From the NCBI GenBank assembly GCA_045226255.1, contig JBGVCG010000036.1, positions 1-64,000 on the forward strand: DNA of 64,000 bases, in the 5' to 3' direction. Position numbers and translations under genes: made by a program. The notes below the pieces were generated by a model, which ran no database searches, was not told where the DNA came from, and worked only from the letters and a program-made list of their open reading frames with translations. Positions 1 to 9,313 of the stretch are shown in pieces; position 1 is the stretch's first letter; every line of letters starts with the position of its first letter. This DNA comes from UBA1181 sp045226255 (lineage in GTDB: Bacteria > Bacteroidota > Bacteroidia > Bacteroidales > Paludibacteraceae).

Positions 1-184
1 GGTAATGGTTGCCCAAGACCATCCACTGCTGCCGGTAGCTCAGTCCGAAACGTATATCCTTCGCGTTACCCACCAATGACGGGTTCAAGCTGAAGGGAGT
101 CAAGTTATGACTCACCAAAGAGAAGTCCTGTGCGGAAACCATTCCGCATAGACCCATCGCCAATATAAACAATAACTTCTTCAT
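1..184 (-). CDS. PorP/SprF-like T9SS-associated outer membrane protein, N-terminal fragment
   Basis: The gene runs off the left edge; only about 61 N-terminal residues are present. The ATG lies at 182-184 and is followed by a clear signal peptide (MKKLLFILAMGLCGMVSAQ). After it come NPSLVGNAKDIRFGLSY and then RQQW. An early NP..AG/VG motif followed by Y-R-Q-Q-W is the typical start of PorP/SprF proteins, outer-membrane beta-barrels that accompany type IX secretion and often anchor a secreted partner. The gene starts 27 bp after the stop of a giant protein with a type-B sorting domain, a pairing common in Bacteroidota, so the two are probably co-transcribed and functionally linked. The family call rests on a short fragment; the barrel itself is not visible. 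Confidence 0.7.
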   Translation of the reverse strand, partial: MKKLLFILAMGLCGMVSAQDFSLVSHNLTPFSLNPSLVGNAKDIRFGLSYRQQWMVLGNHY

Positions 185-211
185 TTCAATTCAATTGCGT
201 ATGAGTTGTTC

Positions 212-3200
212 TTATCTGATGAGTGAGACGAATCCTCTACGATCCCCTTCCTTATCAATTCCCATATAGTTGCTTTTATACTTGCAATACCAACCGTACA
301 CACCCCAAGGACAAGGCTCTCCGTTGATGGTTCCGTCCCATTCGTCTTCGATGCTCTTTCCCTCGAATACGATCTCCCCGATCCTATTGAAGATGATATA
401 CTCGAATTTGTCCATGTACTCACCACCGTAGAACTTGAAGGCGTCGTTCATGTCATCGCCATTAGGAGTGAAACCTTCCGGCGCCCAGAAATCAAGCCAT
501 GTGAAGATTGTCTGTCTTCCCACATATTCGCAACCATACTTATCGATGGCACGAATCTTCACCACGAAGGAGTCCGCAGCATTCGGATCGAAGAAGTGGG
601 AAGTATTCACGCCTTCGTAAACCTTATCACCATCACTTGGCTCCCAATACCACTGGCTTTCCTTCGGAGAAATACCGGAGAAGCGCACATTAGAGCTACC
701 TGACTCGATGAAGGTTGGATATACCTCAAAACGGATATCCTGTCTCGGAAGAAGTTCAACATTGTATTCCGCATATCCCTTACATCCGAACTCGTCCGTT
801 CCCTCCACATTCAACACGACAGGCTCTTCGATGGTCGCCACCAAGTCGGAAGTGATTCCATTCTTCGCCACGCTCGCGCTGTAAGGTTCGCTGGACCACT
901 TGTACATCACACCACCCTTGGCGGAGAAACGTATCGTGTCAGGTCTGCCCTGGCATCCTGTCTGTGCACCTTTCTCAATTTGAATAACAGGGTTAGGGCG
1001 CACTTCCACCACATGAGTAGCCTGGGAAACACAACCGGACTCGTTCGTACCCCACACCGTGTACTCGGAAGATGAGCCCGTGTTATAAGTGATGCTGGAG
1101 GTTTCATCCCCCGTGCTCCATTTGTATGTCGACGCACCAGAAGCATAGAGCGTGAACTCGTCGCCGAAACAAACCGCGCTATCACCCGTGATCAAGATGG
1201 ACGGCAAAGAAAGCACGGTCAATTGGATATCGATAGTGGCAGGGCAATTACCCACGTTACTACCCGTCATACGGATGAGCGTATTCTCTTTCGGAGAAAC
1301 ATTGATGGAAGATCCAGTGTACTCTTTCTCGCCATCGTTCCACGTATAGTTCACGGCACCCTGGCCTTGCAACGTGGTCGTTTCGCCATAGCAGACGGAC
1401 GTTTCGCCCAAGAAAGAGAGGACAGGTTGTTCCGTCAGATATACCGTATGCGTAGCCTGACTCTTACAACCATATTTGTTCTGGGCAGTCACCGTAAAGG
1501 TTTGGTCACCCATGATTTTCGGTGTGATGACAGAGCCCATGTTACCATTGTCCCACGAGAAACTTGCCGTTTCACCGTTCGAATCCATCGCCTCGATAGA
1601 GACCACAGACTCCAAACATGCCTTCGTGTCTCCCTTCGTATAGACCATAGGGTTAGGATTCACCTTTACCGGCACAGGGATCAAGACCTCGCACCCCTTC
1701 TCGGAATAACCATACAAGGAGTAATCCGTTGAATTGGCCGGGTAAATCACGATTGTATCGGTCGCCTCACCATTGCTCCATTGGTAACGGGCAGCCCCAT
1801 GTCCAATCAGTACGGCAGGGTCACCCGCACAGACACCCGTCACACCAGAGCCGGAAACCCAAAGCGACGGAACAGGCAACACGCTGACTGGAATCATCAG
1901 GCTAGAGGAACATCCATTGATGGAACCCTTCACCTTCAGTTCCATATCATTCTCCAGCACTTTGCTGAAGACCGAAGTACCGGAACCATCCTGCCACTCG
2001 TACGTGTTGGCGCCAGTAGCGGTAATCGTGAGGATATCACCCGCACAAACAGCGGTTTCACCCGTGTAAGAGAGTTGTGGGAGCTCCTTCATCTTTATTA
2101 TCCAAGTCGCAGTCGACTCGCAGAGGTTATTGTCCACACCACGAACCGTAAGGGTATCATCACCGCCCGATATATTCACCGAAACATTAGGTCCATATGC
2201 ATTGTTACTCCAGAAATACTCATTCGCACCCGATACGGACACCTTAGCCACATCACCATCACAAGCGTCCGAATTACCGGACAAGACAAGGGTCGGCGGC
2301 TCATTGACGCCCACCTTGAACGTCGCGGTTCCGACACAACCGCCATTGGTTACCGTTCCTATCACAGAATATTCAGACTCGGAATATGGGGAAACCCAGA
2401 TGGAATCCGCCTCATCCGTTGTGTTCCACACATATGTGTCCGCACCACGAGCCACCAGATTCGTCGAATCACCTTGACAAATGGTCGAGTTACCTTCGAT
2501 CCAAACCGTAGGCACATCCAGAATCTTAACGGTGAAGTCCGCCCTACCCTTACATCCGTTGGAGTATCCCTCCACCCAATAGGTAGTATCTTGCGATGGC
2601 TTGCGGGTGATGGTGGTCTGTCCTGTCGTACCATCATACCACTCCACATTGGAACCCACACCGTTAACCGTCAGCTTCGTGCTTTTCCCCTCACAGATAG
2701 CGGAATCACCCGTGATCGATATATCCGGCAAAGGCTTCACCTTCACCGTGAAAGTAGCGGGACGGGACTTACAATTCTTCTGGTCCACACACGAGACAGA
2801 GTATGTCGTTGTCGAATCAGGGTACTCGGTACGGGTCTGTCCATTAAACAGGTCCTCCCACACATAGGTCACATCACCATTGGAGGAGACCAGACTCGCA
2901 GCCAGGTTCGCCGGATCATCCTTACAGATCTGTGCGTCGCCGGAGACCGTCAAGACAGGCAATGGATTCACGCGCACGAGCTTCTCCATCGTGGTGGAAC
3001 AGCCATTCCCGTATGTTCCCGTCACCCGGTACACCGTACTATCCTTCAGCGGACGAGCCTTCAGTAGAGCGGAAGTGTCACCCGTATTCCAGATGTAGGA
3101 GATTGGTCCGCCCGTCAAGTACTCGAAAGCCGTCAGGTGCGCCGTGTCATCCAGACAAACCTCATCGTCACCTTGTATCAGGAAGAGAGGACTCTCCTTC

Positions 3201-4786
3201 ACCCTGATTGTGTAATCCGCCTTATAATCACAAAGATATTCATCCTCCACGACCACGTTGAATTTCTGCATCGCATTGATCACAACCTTAATGGTGGAAG
3301 TCGTATCCGCTGGATTTCCAGTATCCCACTTAAAGCGGCTCTTGGCGGAGGCTCCGATAGCGGTGAGTTGCACCTCCTCGCCAGCACAAACCTCACCTTC
3401 CGAACTAATATGCAATTTAGGGAAATAGCGCACGTCTATCTCCTTCTCGAATGTCTTCTCACAGCCCAAATCCGTCTTCACCGTCATGGCCACCGTATAT
3501 TTTCCCGGATCCATGTACTGAGCGTCAGGTTCCTTCACGTTCTGGGTCTTTCCGTTACCGAAATCCCACAGATAACCAGTCACCTTATCACCGACGATCT
3601 GGTCCTTGATATCCTTGAAATGCACCAATCCATCGCAGTCGTTCTCGTAGTCGAAGTCCAACACCGCATCCAACTCCTGCAATTGGGTCTTCAACTCCAC
3701 CGTCGCACAACCCGTCTGCGCACTCGTCAACTTACAGCTATAATCGATGCCGACCTTCTTCAAATCATTCGGGATGATAGCCACAGAAGGATCATTCGGG
3801 TCCGTTTCGACCCTAATACCGTCCGAGCGGGACCACTCATACGTACCGAATCCCACAGGCGCCATAATCCTCGCCGGCTCATCAATACAGTTCTTCACTT
3901 TCAACTCCAGTTTCTTGGTCTCACCCCAGAAGTATCCATATGCGCGGTGTCCACCAGGACCAATCACGCCATTGCTCTCCCTTAAACAGTCATGCACGAT
4001 GATTTCGATCGTCACGTCCTGACCGATGTGCTTGGTGAGGTCGAAATTACCATAGGTCCAACGACGGAACGCATATTGGGTAATGTTGTTCGCATCAGCG
4101 GAACCTCTACAGGTCGTCACAGGCTGGTCGTCCACCAACTCGAGCTCGGCGGCGTTATTACCATCCGCGTTGACGGTGAACTCACCACACGGGAGCCTCG
4201 TGTCCAATCCCGTGGCAGGGTCGAACAAAGTGACCGCAATGGCAAACGTAGGCAACTGCTCACCAGTATGTTCCGCGGTCGCCATAGTGCGGGCGGACGT
4301 CAAGTCCGGGCAATGCAACACAGCAGCGAAGCAATAGGTGAACAAAGTAGTGTTCTCCGTCACCTTGAACTTATAGACCAACCGCTCAGCGGCGGCGGGT
4401 TGATTCGCTCCACGGGCACCGTTGTTCTCCGGCATACCCGTACTACCGACACGGACAGTCGTCTTACCCTCCGGATTCGTCAGGAAATCCCAACAACGGA
4501 TGACAGGATCGTTCGCGTCGGAAAAACCGTTCATGATCGAGATTCTCGGAGTATTCGTCACCCTCTGCCAAGGCTGGAACTTATATGTACTATCCGTATC
4601 GTCAAGATAAAAGCCTCCCGTGTATTGTTCCCAGTTCGCCAAATTACCCTCCTCGAAACTCAAGTTCGGAGTATCGATGTTGGTGTCCTGCGAAAACACA
4701 TCCAAAAAGTTGAGCAACAATCCTATGATCATCACTCCCTTTATCGTTTTTGTCTGGAACATCCCAGTAATTAGATTTAAGGACAT
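212..4786 (-). CDS. Giant secreted Cys-rich repeat protein with type IX type-B sorting domain
   Basis: A 1524-residue protein. The first ATG is at 4786; an ATG eight codons later (4762) gives a more regular signal peptide ending in FLDVFSQ and may be the true start. Residues to about 320 form an N-terminal domain I do not recognise. A PKD domain follows (about 390-465, with YLWDFGNGKT and PGKYTVAMTV). Then come about twelve Ig/PKD-like repeats of 75-90 residues, most opening with a G-[DNE]-x-x-x-C-x-G/D-D pattern and carrying a second Cys near the end of the unit, so one disulfide per unit is likely. The last 85 residues (FTPNGDDMNDAFKFYGG, FNRIGEIVFEG, DEWDGTINGEPCPWGVYGW) are the gliding-motility-type C-terminal sorting domain. 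Expected role: surface-attached or secreted adhesin-like protein exported by T9SS, probably with the PorP-like gene downstream. Confidence 0.88.
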   Translation of the reverse strand: MSLNLITGMFQTKTIKGVMIIGLLLNFLDVFSQDTNIDTPNLSFEEGNLANWEQYTGGFYLDDTDSTYKFQPWQRVTNTPRISIMNGFSDANDPVIRCWDFLTNPEGKTTVRVGSTGMPENNGARGANQPAAAERLVYKFKVTENTTLFTYCFAAVLHCPDLTSARTMATAEHTGEQLPTFAIAVTLFDPATGLDTRLPCGEFTVNADGNNAAELELVDDQPVTTCRGSADANNITQYAFRRWTYGNFDLTKHIGQDVTIEIIVHDCLRESNGVIGPGGHRAYGYFWGETKKLELKVKNCIDEPARIMAPVGFGTYEWSRSDGIRVETDPNDPSVAIIPNDLKKVGIDYSCKLTSAQTGCATVELKTQLQELDAVLDFDYENDCDGLVHFKDIKDQIVGDKVTGYLWDFGNGKTQNVKEPDAQYMDPGKYTVAMTVKTDLGCEKTFEKEIDVRYFPKLHISSEGEVCAGEEVQLTAIGASAKSRFKWDTGNPADTTSTIKVVINAMQKFNVVVEDEYLCDYKADYTIRVKESPLFLIQGDDEVCLDDTAHLTAFEYLTGGPISYIWNTGDTSALLKARPLKDSTVYRVTGTYGNGCSTTMEKLVRVNPLPVLTVSGDAQICKDDPANLAASLVSSNGDVTYVWEDLFNGQTRTEYPDSTTTYSVSCVDQKNCKSRPATFTVKVKPLPDISITGDSAICEGKSTKLTVNGVGSNVEWYDGTTGQTTITRKPSQDTTYWVEGYSNGCKGRADFTVKILDVPTVWIEGNSTICQGDSTNLVARGADTYVWNTTDEADSIWVSPYSESEYSVIGTVTNGGCVGTATFKVGVNEPPTLVLSGNSDACDGDVAKVSVSGANEYFWSNNAYGPNVSVNISGGDDTLTVRGVDNNLCESTATWIIKMKELPQLSYTGETAVCAGDILTITATGANTYEWQDGSGTSVFSKVLENDMELKVKGSINGCSSSLMIPVSVLPVPSLWVSGSGVTGVCAGDPAVLIGHGAARYQWSNGEATDTIVIYPANSTDYSLYGYSEKGCEVLIPVPVKVNPNPMVYTKGDTKACLESVVSIEAMDSNGETASFSWDNGNMGSVITPKIMGDQTFTVTAQNKYGCKSQATHTVYLTEQPVLSFLGETSVCYGETTTLQGQGAVNYTWNDGEKEYTGSSINVSPKENTLIRMTGSNVGNCPATIDIQLTVLSLPSILITGDSAVCFGDEFTLYASGASTYKWSTGDETSSITYNTGSSSEYTVWGTNESGCVSQATHVVEVRPNPVIQIEKGAQTGCQGRPDTIRFSAKGGVMYKWSSEPYSASVAKNGITSDLVATIEEPVVLNVEGTDEFGCKGYAEYNVELLPRQDIRFEVYPTFIESGSSNVRFSGISPKESQWYWEPSDGDKVYEGVNTSHFFDPNAADSFVVKIRAIDKYGCEYVGRQTIFTWLDFWAPEGFTPNGDDMNDAFKFYGGEYMDKFEYIIFNRIGEIVFEGKSIEDEWDGTINGEPCPWGVYGWYCKYKSNYMGIDKEGDRRGFVSLIR

Positions 4787-5212
4787 AATCTTAAATTTTT
4801 AATTCGTGCATATACGTTTTTCTTGATATCAGAAGAAGATGCCAGCATACGTAATTCACTAAAAATCAATAGCGTGAAATAATCTGTTCAATAATATCAA
4901 ACCTTTACATACACTCCCTTATAAGCATTCACTTCCTAATCACTCTTCTAAATCTCATACCTTCAAATACCATTATCTCAACATAACAGTATATCCCTTT
5001 AACCCTTCTTTTTCACCTACAAAGATGTATATTTATTTTCTAACTTTTTACAATATTTCACCTTCTTTATGAAATTTTCAGTGAACAGACTCTTTCTTTC
5101 AGCAAAGGTCATCTATCAACACCTCAACGACACCCGATTTGTTGCCTCTTTCCCCTTATTAATAAATTATATATAAATATTGCACAAAAAATTGATTTAG
5201 AAAAACCGCTTT
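4787..5212. other. Gene-free AT-rich spacer upstream of the giant T9SS protein
   Basis: About 426 bp between the start of the giant secreted protein and the end of the FecCD-type permease, both on the minus strand. It should hold the promoter of the secreted protein. No exact minus-strand TAnnTTTG box was found. The nearest candidate is a box-like CAAAGATGTA at 5020-5029 (plus-strand reading), which has two extra bases between TA and TTTG. No convincing hairpin terminator for the permease gene was seen. Confidence 0.4.
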
Positions 5213-6214
5213 TCAACGTTTATTGGACAGAATAATCCACAAAACAACAGGTGCACCAATCAATGACGAGAGCGCATTGACAGGCAAGACATACCCATCC
5301 CCAGGCAGTTGGGAGAAGATATCACACAATAGCACCAACACCGCCCCACAAAGCATACAGCAAGGAGTCAGCAAACGATGGACGGAGGTCTGCAGAAGCC
5401 CCCTGACGATGTGCGGCACCGCAATGCCGATAAAACCGATCGGACCCGTGAAGGCTGTGGTCGCTCCCGTCAACAATGTGGCAGAGAGAATAATCATCCA
5501 GCGCATCCTCCGCACATCCACCCCAATACTGCTGGCGTAATCATCCCCTAAAAGCATCGCATCCAACGGTTTGAGCAGGAAGGGCACAAAAACAACGCCT
5601 ATGCCCACAAAGAGGGCCATGACCCGCAACTTCTCCCACGTGACGCCGGACAACGAACCTAGCGTCCAATTCACAAACATCTTGACGGAGTCCGGATCGC
5701 TGATGTTCTGCAGCAACGATATGGCTGATGTGGACAAACACCCTAACATGATGCCGGCAATCAACAGGGAGACCTTCTCCCTCAGCCGGAACGATACCGA
5801 AATGACTAGCAAGAAGAGAAGCGCCGCCCCTATCATGGAGGAGAACGCGACACCCCAGCCGGATACATATACGGAGGATATGCCTAAGGCGGAAAACAAC
5901 AACAGATATACGGCGACTCCCAACGACGCGCCGGAACTGATTCCCAACACATACGGACCCACCAATGGGTTTCGGAAAAGCGTCTGCATCCATAGTCCCG
6001 AAACGGAGAGGGATATGCCTACCAAAACAGCGGTGATGGCCTTGGGAATCCGAATGTCTACCATAATCGTCCGATGGATGGGGTCGCAACTTCCCTTGAA
6101 CAGGGCTACGAATTCGCTGAAAGGGATATCCACACTCCCGAACAACACATCCACCACAAAAAGCACGATGGAAAGGGAAAAAAGTATTATGAAAACCAAC
6201 CTTTTACGATTCAT
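5213..6214 (-). CDS. FecCD/BtuC-family ABC transporter permease
   Basis: A 333-residue integral membrane protein with about nine to ten hydrophobic segments, the usual size for the family. FecCD signatures are clear: a GLWMQTLFRNPLVGPYVLG stretch (73-91) followed by GISSGASLG, and GPIGFIGIAVPHIVRGLL (257-274), the region that contacts the ATPase in this family. Such permeases import iron-siderophore, haem or cobalamin complexes. The gene starts 6 bp below the stop of a lipoprotein substrate-binding protein, so the two form one unit. No ATP-binding subunit follows: the next 426 bp are non-coding and the next gene is unrelated. The ATPase must be elsewhere, or the cassette is incomplete. The substrate cannot be told from the sequence. 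Confidence 0.9.
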   Translation of the reverse strand: MNRKRLVFIILFSLSIVLFVVDVLFGSVDIPFSEFVALFKGSCDPIHRTIMVDIRIPKAITAVLVGISLSVSGLWMQTLFRNPLVGPYVLGISSGASLGVAVYLLLFSALGISSVYVSGWGVAFSSMIGAALLFLLVISVSFRLREKVSLLIAGIMLGCLSTSAISLLQNISDPDSVKMFVNWTLGSLSGVTWEKLRVMALFVGIGVVFVPFLLKPLDAMLLGDDYASSIGVDVRRMRWMIILSATLLTGATTAFTGPIGFIGIAVPHIVRGLLQTSVHRLLTPCCMLCGAVLVLLCDIFSQLPGDGYVLPVNALSSLIGAPVVLWIILSNKR

Positions 6215-6220
6215 GGCGAA

Positions 6221-7366
6221 CTACCTCCCCTCTCCTGATTTGACGCAACGTCCCAGATAAACGGTCTCATGTTCAGGCATCACCTCGGGATGAAGCACTG
6301 ATATCAAATCCGCCAACACGACATCCGGCCTCGCCACCGCACTTTCGTAGAAATCGGTGATGTGCAGACCATCCGTCGTCTTCTCCCGCTTCTGGAAGTG
6401 GAAGAGATTACCGTTTTTGTACGATTTCATCTGGGAAAGACGGGGATCCAGATCCTCCAGTCTGACCGTCCCGCAGTTCATCCAAAAATCCGCTTCAGAA
6501 TAATGCGCCAGCAACCACTCCGTTCCACAGGTGACAGTGGGCACCATCGTATCGGCCAACAGATAATTTCCGCCCGCATCCTGGTAGAGCTTAGACATGA
6601 AGCCTTCCCCACCCGTCATGTACCACGTGTCTCCGTAAGATCCTGCGGAGAAGAGCGTCGGACGGGCCTGAACCGTATCCACCATCTGCTTTAGATCCAC
6701 GTATCTTTGCTCGATGGTCTGGAAGATGGAATCCGCCATCGCATACCGATCAAAAAAGAGGGAGATGAATTTAATCCACTCCGTCCGGGCAAGTGCGGAA
6801 GACTCCTTCCACTCGAAGTTGTGGACAACCGGACAAACATTGGCATGGGGATCGTCTCGCAAATCGGAGAGGAACAGGACATCGGGATGAGCGAACAACA
6901 AGCGTTCCCCGTTGATATCGAACGAGGAGCCCAAAGAGATGATATCCCCCCGGCTGACCTTTCCCCTGATTTCATCGGAGAAAATAAACTTCGCGTCGCA
7001 GGTGGCCACCATCTTGTCCATAACCCCCAGAAGTTCCAGGAACCCGAACAATGTGCCGGAATTGGTGCCCAAACGCTCAACCGGTATATTGATTTTGCAT
7101 GCATCATCAGGCACCTGAGCGGAGTCCCCGCGCACCAATGCATACCTGAACGTCACCTGCTGATCCGACCCGCCCGCATAGATAGTGGCAAGGTACCCAT
7201 AAGACGTCTCATCCACGCCGAAATGGGTGGCATACCGAAGCGACAACGGATGTGACTGTGTATCAGGAGAAGAGGTTTCCCGCCTCGCATCACGACACGA
7301 AGGGAGAAATATCACTCCGACCACTGCAAGCACGCAAAAAGCAATATGTTTCGGAAAAAGTAACAT
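6221..7366 (-). CDS. ABC transporter substrate-binding lipoprotein (BtuF/FepB-like)
   Basis: A 381-residue protein with a lipoprotein signal peptide ending in the lipobox LPSC (Cys24), so it should be anchored in the periplasm. The body has the TroA/BtuF-type two-lobe layout: an N-terminal lobe with PVERLGTNSGTLFGFLELLG, a middle section reading HPDVLFLSDLRDDP, and a C-terminal lobe with the VARPDVVLADLISVLHPEV helix typical of this family. It would bind a metal chelate, haem or corrinoid and deliver it to the permease encoded 6 bp downstream. It starts 85 bp from a divergently transcribed TetR regulator, whose product may control it. The ligand is unknown. Confidence 0.86.
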   Translation of the reverse strand: MLLFPKHIAFCVLAVVGVIFLPSCRDARRETSSPDTQSHPLSLRYATHFGVDETSYGYLATIYAGGSDQQVTFRYALVRGDSAQVPDDACKINIPVERLGTNSGTLFGFLELLGVMDKMVATCDAKFIFSDEIRGKVSRGDIISLGSSFDINGERLLFAHPDVLFLSDLRDDPHANVCPVVHNFEWKESSALARTEWIKFISLFFDRYAMADSIFQTIEQRYVDLKQMVDTVQARPTLFSAGSYGDTWYMTGGEGFMSKLYQDAGGNYLLADTMVPTVTCGTEWLLAHYSEADFWMNCGTVRLEDLDPRLSQMKSYKNGNLFHFQKREKTTDGLHITDFYESAVARPDVVLADLISVLHPEVMPEHETVYLGRCVKSGEGR

Positions 7367-7418
7367 GGCGCGAATTTAAAATTTTAAGGATTGTTATGCA
7401 AGATTTAGGAAAATGCTG

Positions 7419-7426
7419 TATTTTTG
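7419..7426 (+). promoter_or_regulatory. -7 box of the TetR gene promoter
   Basis: TATTTTTG matches the Bacteroidetes -7 consensus TAnnTTTG exactly and lies 25 bp before the ATG at 7452. The -33 element is weak (TATG at 7395-7398, 20 bp upstream). If used, transcription would begin near 7433 and rule out the more upstream in-frame ATG at 7413. The 85 bp between the divergent genes would also be the natural place for a TetR operator. Confidence 0.5.
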
Positions 7427-7451
7427 TATGGATATATGCCTAAGAAATGAT

Positions 7452-8048
7452 ATGGGAACAATTAAAACAAGAAATTTATTAATTGATGTAGCAAGAAAAC
7501 TTTTCGCCGCCAAAGGTGTGGAGAACACGACGATGAACGATATCGCAGTGGCCGCCCAAAAGGGGAGAAGGACATTGTACACCTATTTCAAATCAAAAGA
7601 AGAGGTCTACTCCGCCGTCATAGAGAACGAGCTGTTCCAATTGGCGCACAAATTGCAGGAGGTAATGCAAAAAAGCCAGAGTCCATCGGAAAATCTGATC
7701 AACTATATCTTCATGAGGATGAGCCTCTTCCAGGAAGCTGTCCGCAGAAACGGTAACCTACGCGCCAGTTTCTTCAGCAATATCCACCTGGTGGAGAAGG
7801 TTCGCCACAAACTGGACCTGCAAGAGCGCAGGATGCTGGAAAAAATCCTGTTGGAGGGCAATGCGCGCAACGTATTCAACGTGAAGAATCCTAAATTCGC
7901 CGCCGCCCTGTTCCAATGCGCCCTGAAGGGTTGCGAGGTGCCGTTCATGCGCGGTGAATTGGCGCAATTTTCACTACCGGAAAACAAAAAGGCCTTCACG
8001 GACTTCCTGCTCAGCGGACTGACGGAGTTGAACATCATGTCCGAATAA
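7452..8048 (+). CDS. TetR/AcrR-family transcriptional regulator
   Basis: A 198-residue protein from the ATG at 7452. The open frame extends upstream to an ATG at 7413, but a consensus -7 box overlaps that region and the family start (MGTIKTRNLLIDVARKLFAA) fits 7452. The N-terminal helix-turn-helix is classical: ARKLFAAKGVENTTMNDIA followed by GRRTLYTYFKSKEEVYSAV (about 14-56). The C-terminal two-thirds is a helical ligand-binding domain without a recognisable subgroup. It is transcribed away from the binding-protein/permease operon 85 bp away, so it may repress that operon in response to a small molecule. That target is an inference from position. Confidence 0.9.
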   Translation: MGTIKTRNLLIDVARKLFAAKGVENTTMNDIAVAAQKGRRTLYTYFKSKEEVYSAVIENELFQLAHKLQEVMQKSQSPSENLINYIFMRMSLFQEAVRRNGNLRASFFSNIHLVEKVRHKLDLQERRMLEKILLEGNARNVFNVKNPKFAAALFQCALKGCEVPFMRGELAQFSLPENKKAFTDFLLSGLTELNIMSE

Positions 8049-8128
8049 GAGGAGAGGCGCGCTACCCTATTCTCCCCGTGAATCACCTTACTTTTATATA
8101 AAGAAAGATTTGCGCAAAACAAGACGCA

Positions 8129-9304
8129 TCATTCTTCCTTCACATGGATCGTCGCCGCATAACGGGCGTTTTCACCGACAAAAGTGAGCGGTAAAAAGCC
8201 GGAGCGTATCCTACCATTCTGAATAACAAGGGGATAATCCCTCGAATAATCGGAACAAATTTTCGCCAATTCATCGGACGATCTGTTCGCCCATATCACG
8301 AATTCACCGACGGAGGAAGGAGATAGATACCTATCGGTTATGATCCTCGCGCACACCCCCATGTTCATCCGTAGATTCACCTCCACGCAAGGATGGATCC
8401 ACCTACCCGTCTCGTCTTCCACCACCATCATGTCGACCCCGAAATAACCTTGGTAGTAAGGTGCCACGGAAGAGGCGAAAAACACCTCCAGGCAATGCGC
8501 CACCTCCCGAAAAGCTGTTTCACCGATGGATTCGCCCAATTTTTTCTCTATCAATTCGTTAGGCATCAAATAGTTGCCTCGATAAGTGCCCATTCCATCG
8601 GCGGAAAAGTAGGAATACCCCGCAAAAGAGACCGCCTTGCCGTCACTGAAGAACTCCATGGCGAAATCCGCCACTTTTCCATAAACATGCTCCCCGATAA
8701 CGCTTCCCTGCCTAGCCAACACATTGGAGCACCACGATTCCAACGAACCGCCCCGCTCCTCGTTGACCCACCGCAGACCTTTTCCGCTACATGACCACGG
8801 GGCCTTCAGCACACAATGCGGAGAAGCATCGATGAATTGGCGGATTTCCTGCAAAGAACCCAACTCTTGGGGCATACCAAACGAACGAGGCAACAACCCA
8901 TTGTTTCCCAAACATTTAAGCACCTCAATGGTGAAGCGGCGGTGGGACAAATTCCTCAAAGTGGCCACATCCACCGAGATTTTCCGCTTCGCATACTTGT
9001 TCCATTCATTGAGCAACGCTCCGTTCCACCCCCAAGGCACCAGCTCATCCTCCTCCGACTGGTGGCGACACCGTTCTGCGAAAGGAGTCCATTCCACCGA
9101 GATTCCCAACCGAGCGAAGACATCCGCATGCCAATCGGAAGGCACAACATTCCGCGACAAGACCAATTCACCGTTCCGGGCAAACCAGACAGGCAACAGG
9201 GACAAGTCCGTGGCGAGTTGCACGGCCGACGCTGGCGGATTGTAATGCCCGCCTCCATGGGCCAACGCCAAATCATTTTCGGGATTGAAATAGTGGCACC
9301 TCAT
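8129..9304 (-). CDS. Conserved Bacteroidales protein with ATP-grasp-like motifs
   Basis: A 391-residue cytosolic-looking protein with no signal peptide. It opens with NPENDLALA (7-15), which I recall from uncharacterised Bacteroidales proteins. The centre contains LKAPWSCSGKGLRW (166-179), which resembles the nucleotide-binding loop of ATP-grasp ligases. Later YFGVDMMVVED (287-297) and PCVEVNLRMNMG (305-316) match the ATP-grasp metal-binding pattern (D, then E-x-N). An ATP-dependent carboxylate-amine or similar ligase activity is therefore plausible; the substrate is unknown. The gene lies 9 bp below a phosphopantetheinyl transferase and is probably co-transcribed with it, which hints at carrier-protein or lipid chemistry, though the pairing may only reflect Bacteroidales synteny. 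Confidence 0.65.
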   Translation of the reverse strand: MRCHYFNPENDLALAHGGGHYNPPASAVQLATDLSLLPVWFARNGELVLSRNVVPSDWHADVFARLGISVEWTPFAERCRHQSEEDELVPWGWNGALLNEWNKYAKRKISVDVATLRNLSHRRFTIEVLKCLGNNGLLPRSFGMPQELGSLQEIRQFIDASPHCVLKAPWSCSGKGLRWVNEERGGSLESWCSNVLARQGSVIGEHVYGKVADFAMEFFSDGKAVSFAGYSYFSADGMGTYRGNYLMPNELIEKKLGESIGETAFREVAHCLEVFFASSVAPYYQGYFGVDMMVVEDETGRWIHPCVEVNLRMNMGVCARIITDRYLSPSSVGEFVIWANRSSDELAKICSDYSRDYPLVIQNGRIRSGFLPLTFVGENARYAATIHVKEE

Positions 9305-9313
9305 AGTCCGTCA

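Noticed and set aside
1781..3067. 428-codon plus-strand open frame opposite the giant T9SS protein
   Set aside because: It is antisense to repeats with conserved motifs and has a His/Arg/Thr-rich, unlikely composition.
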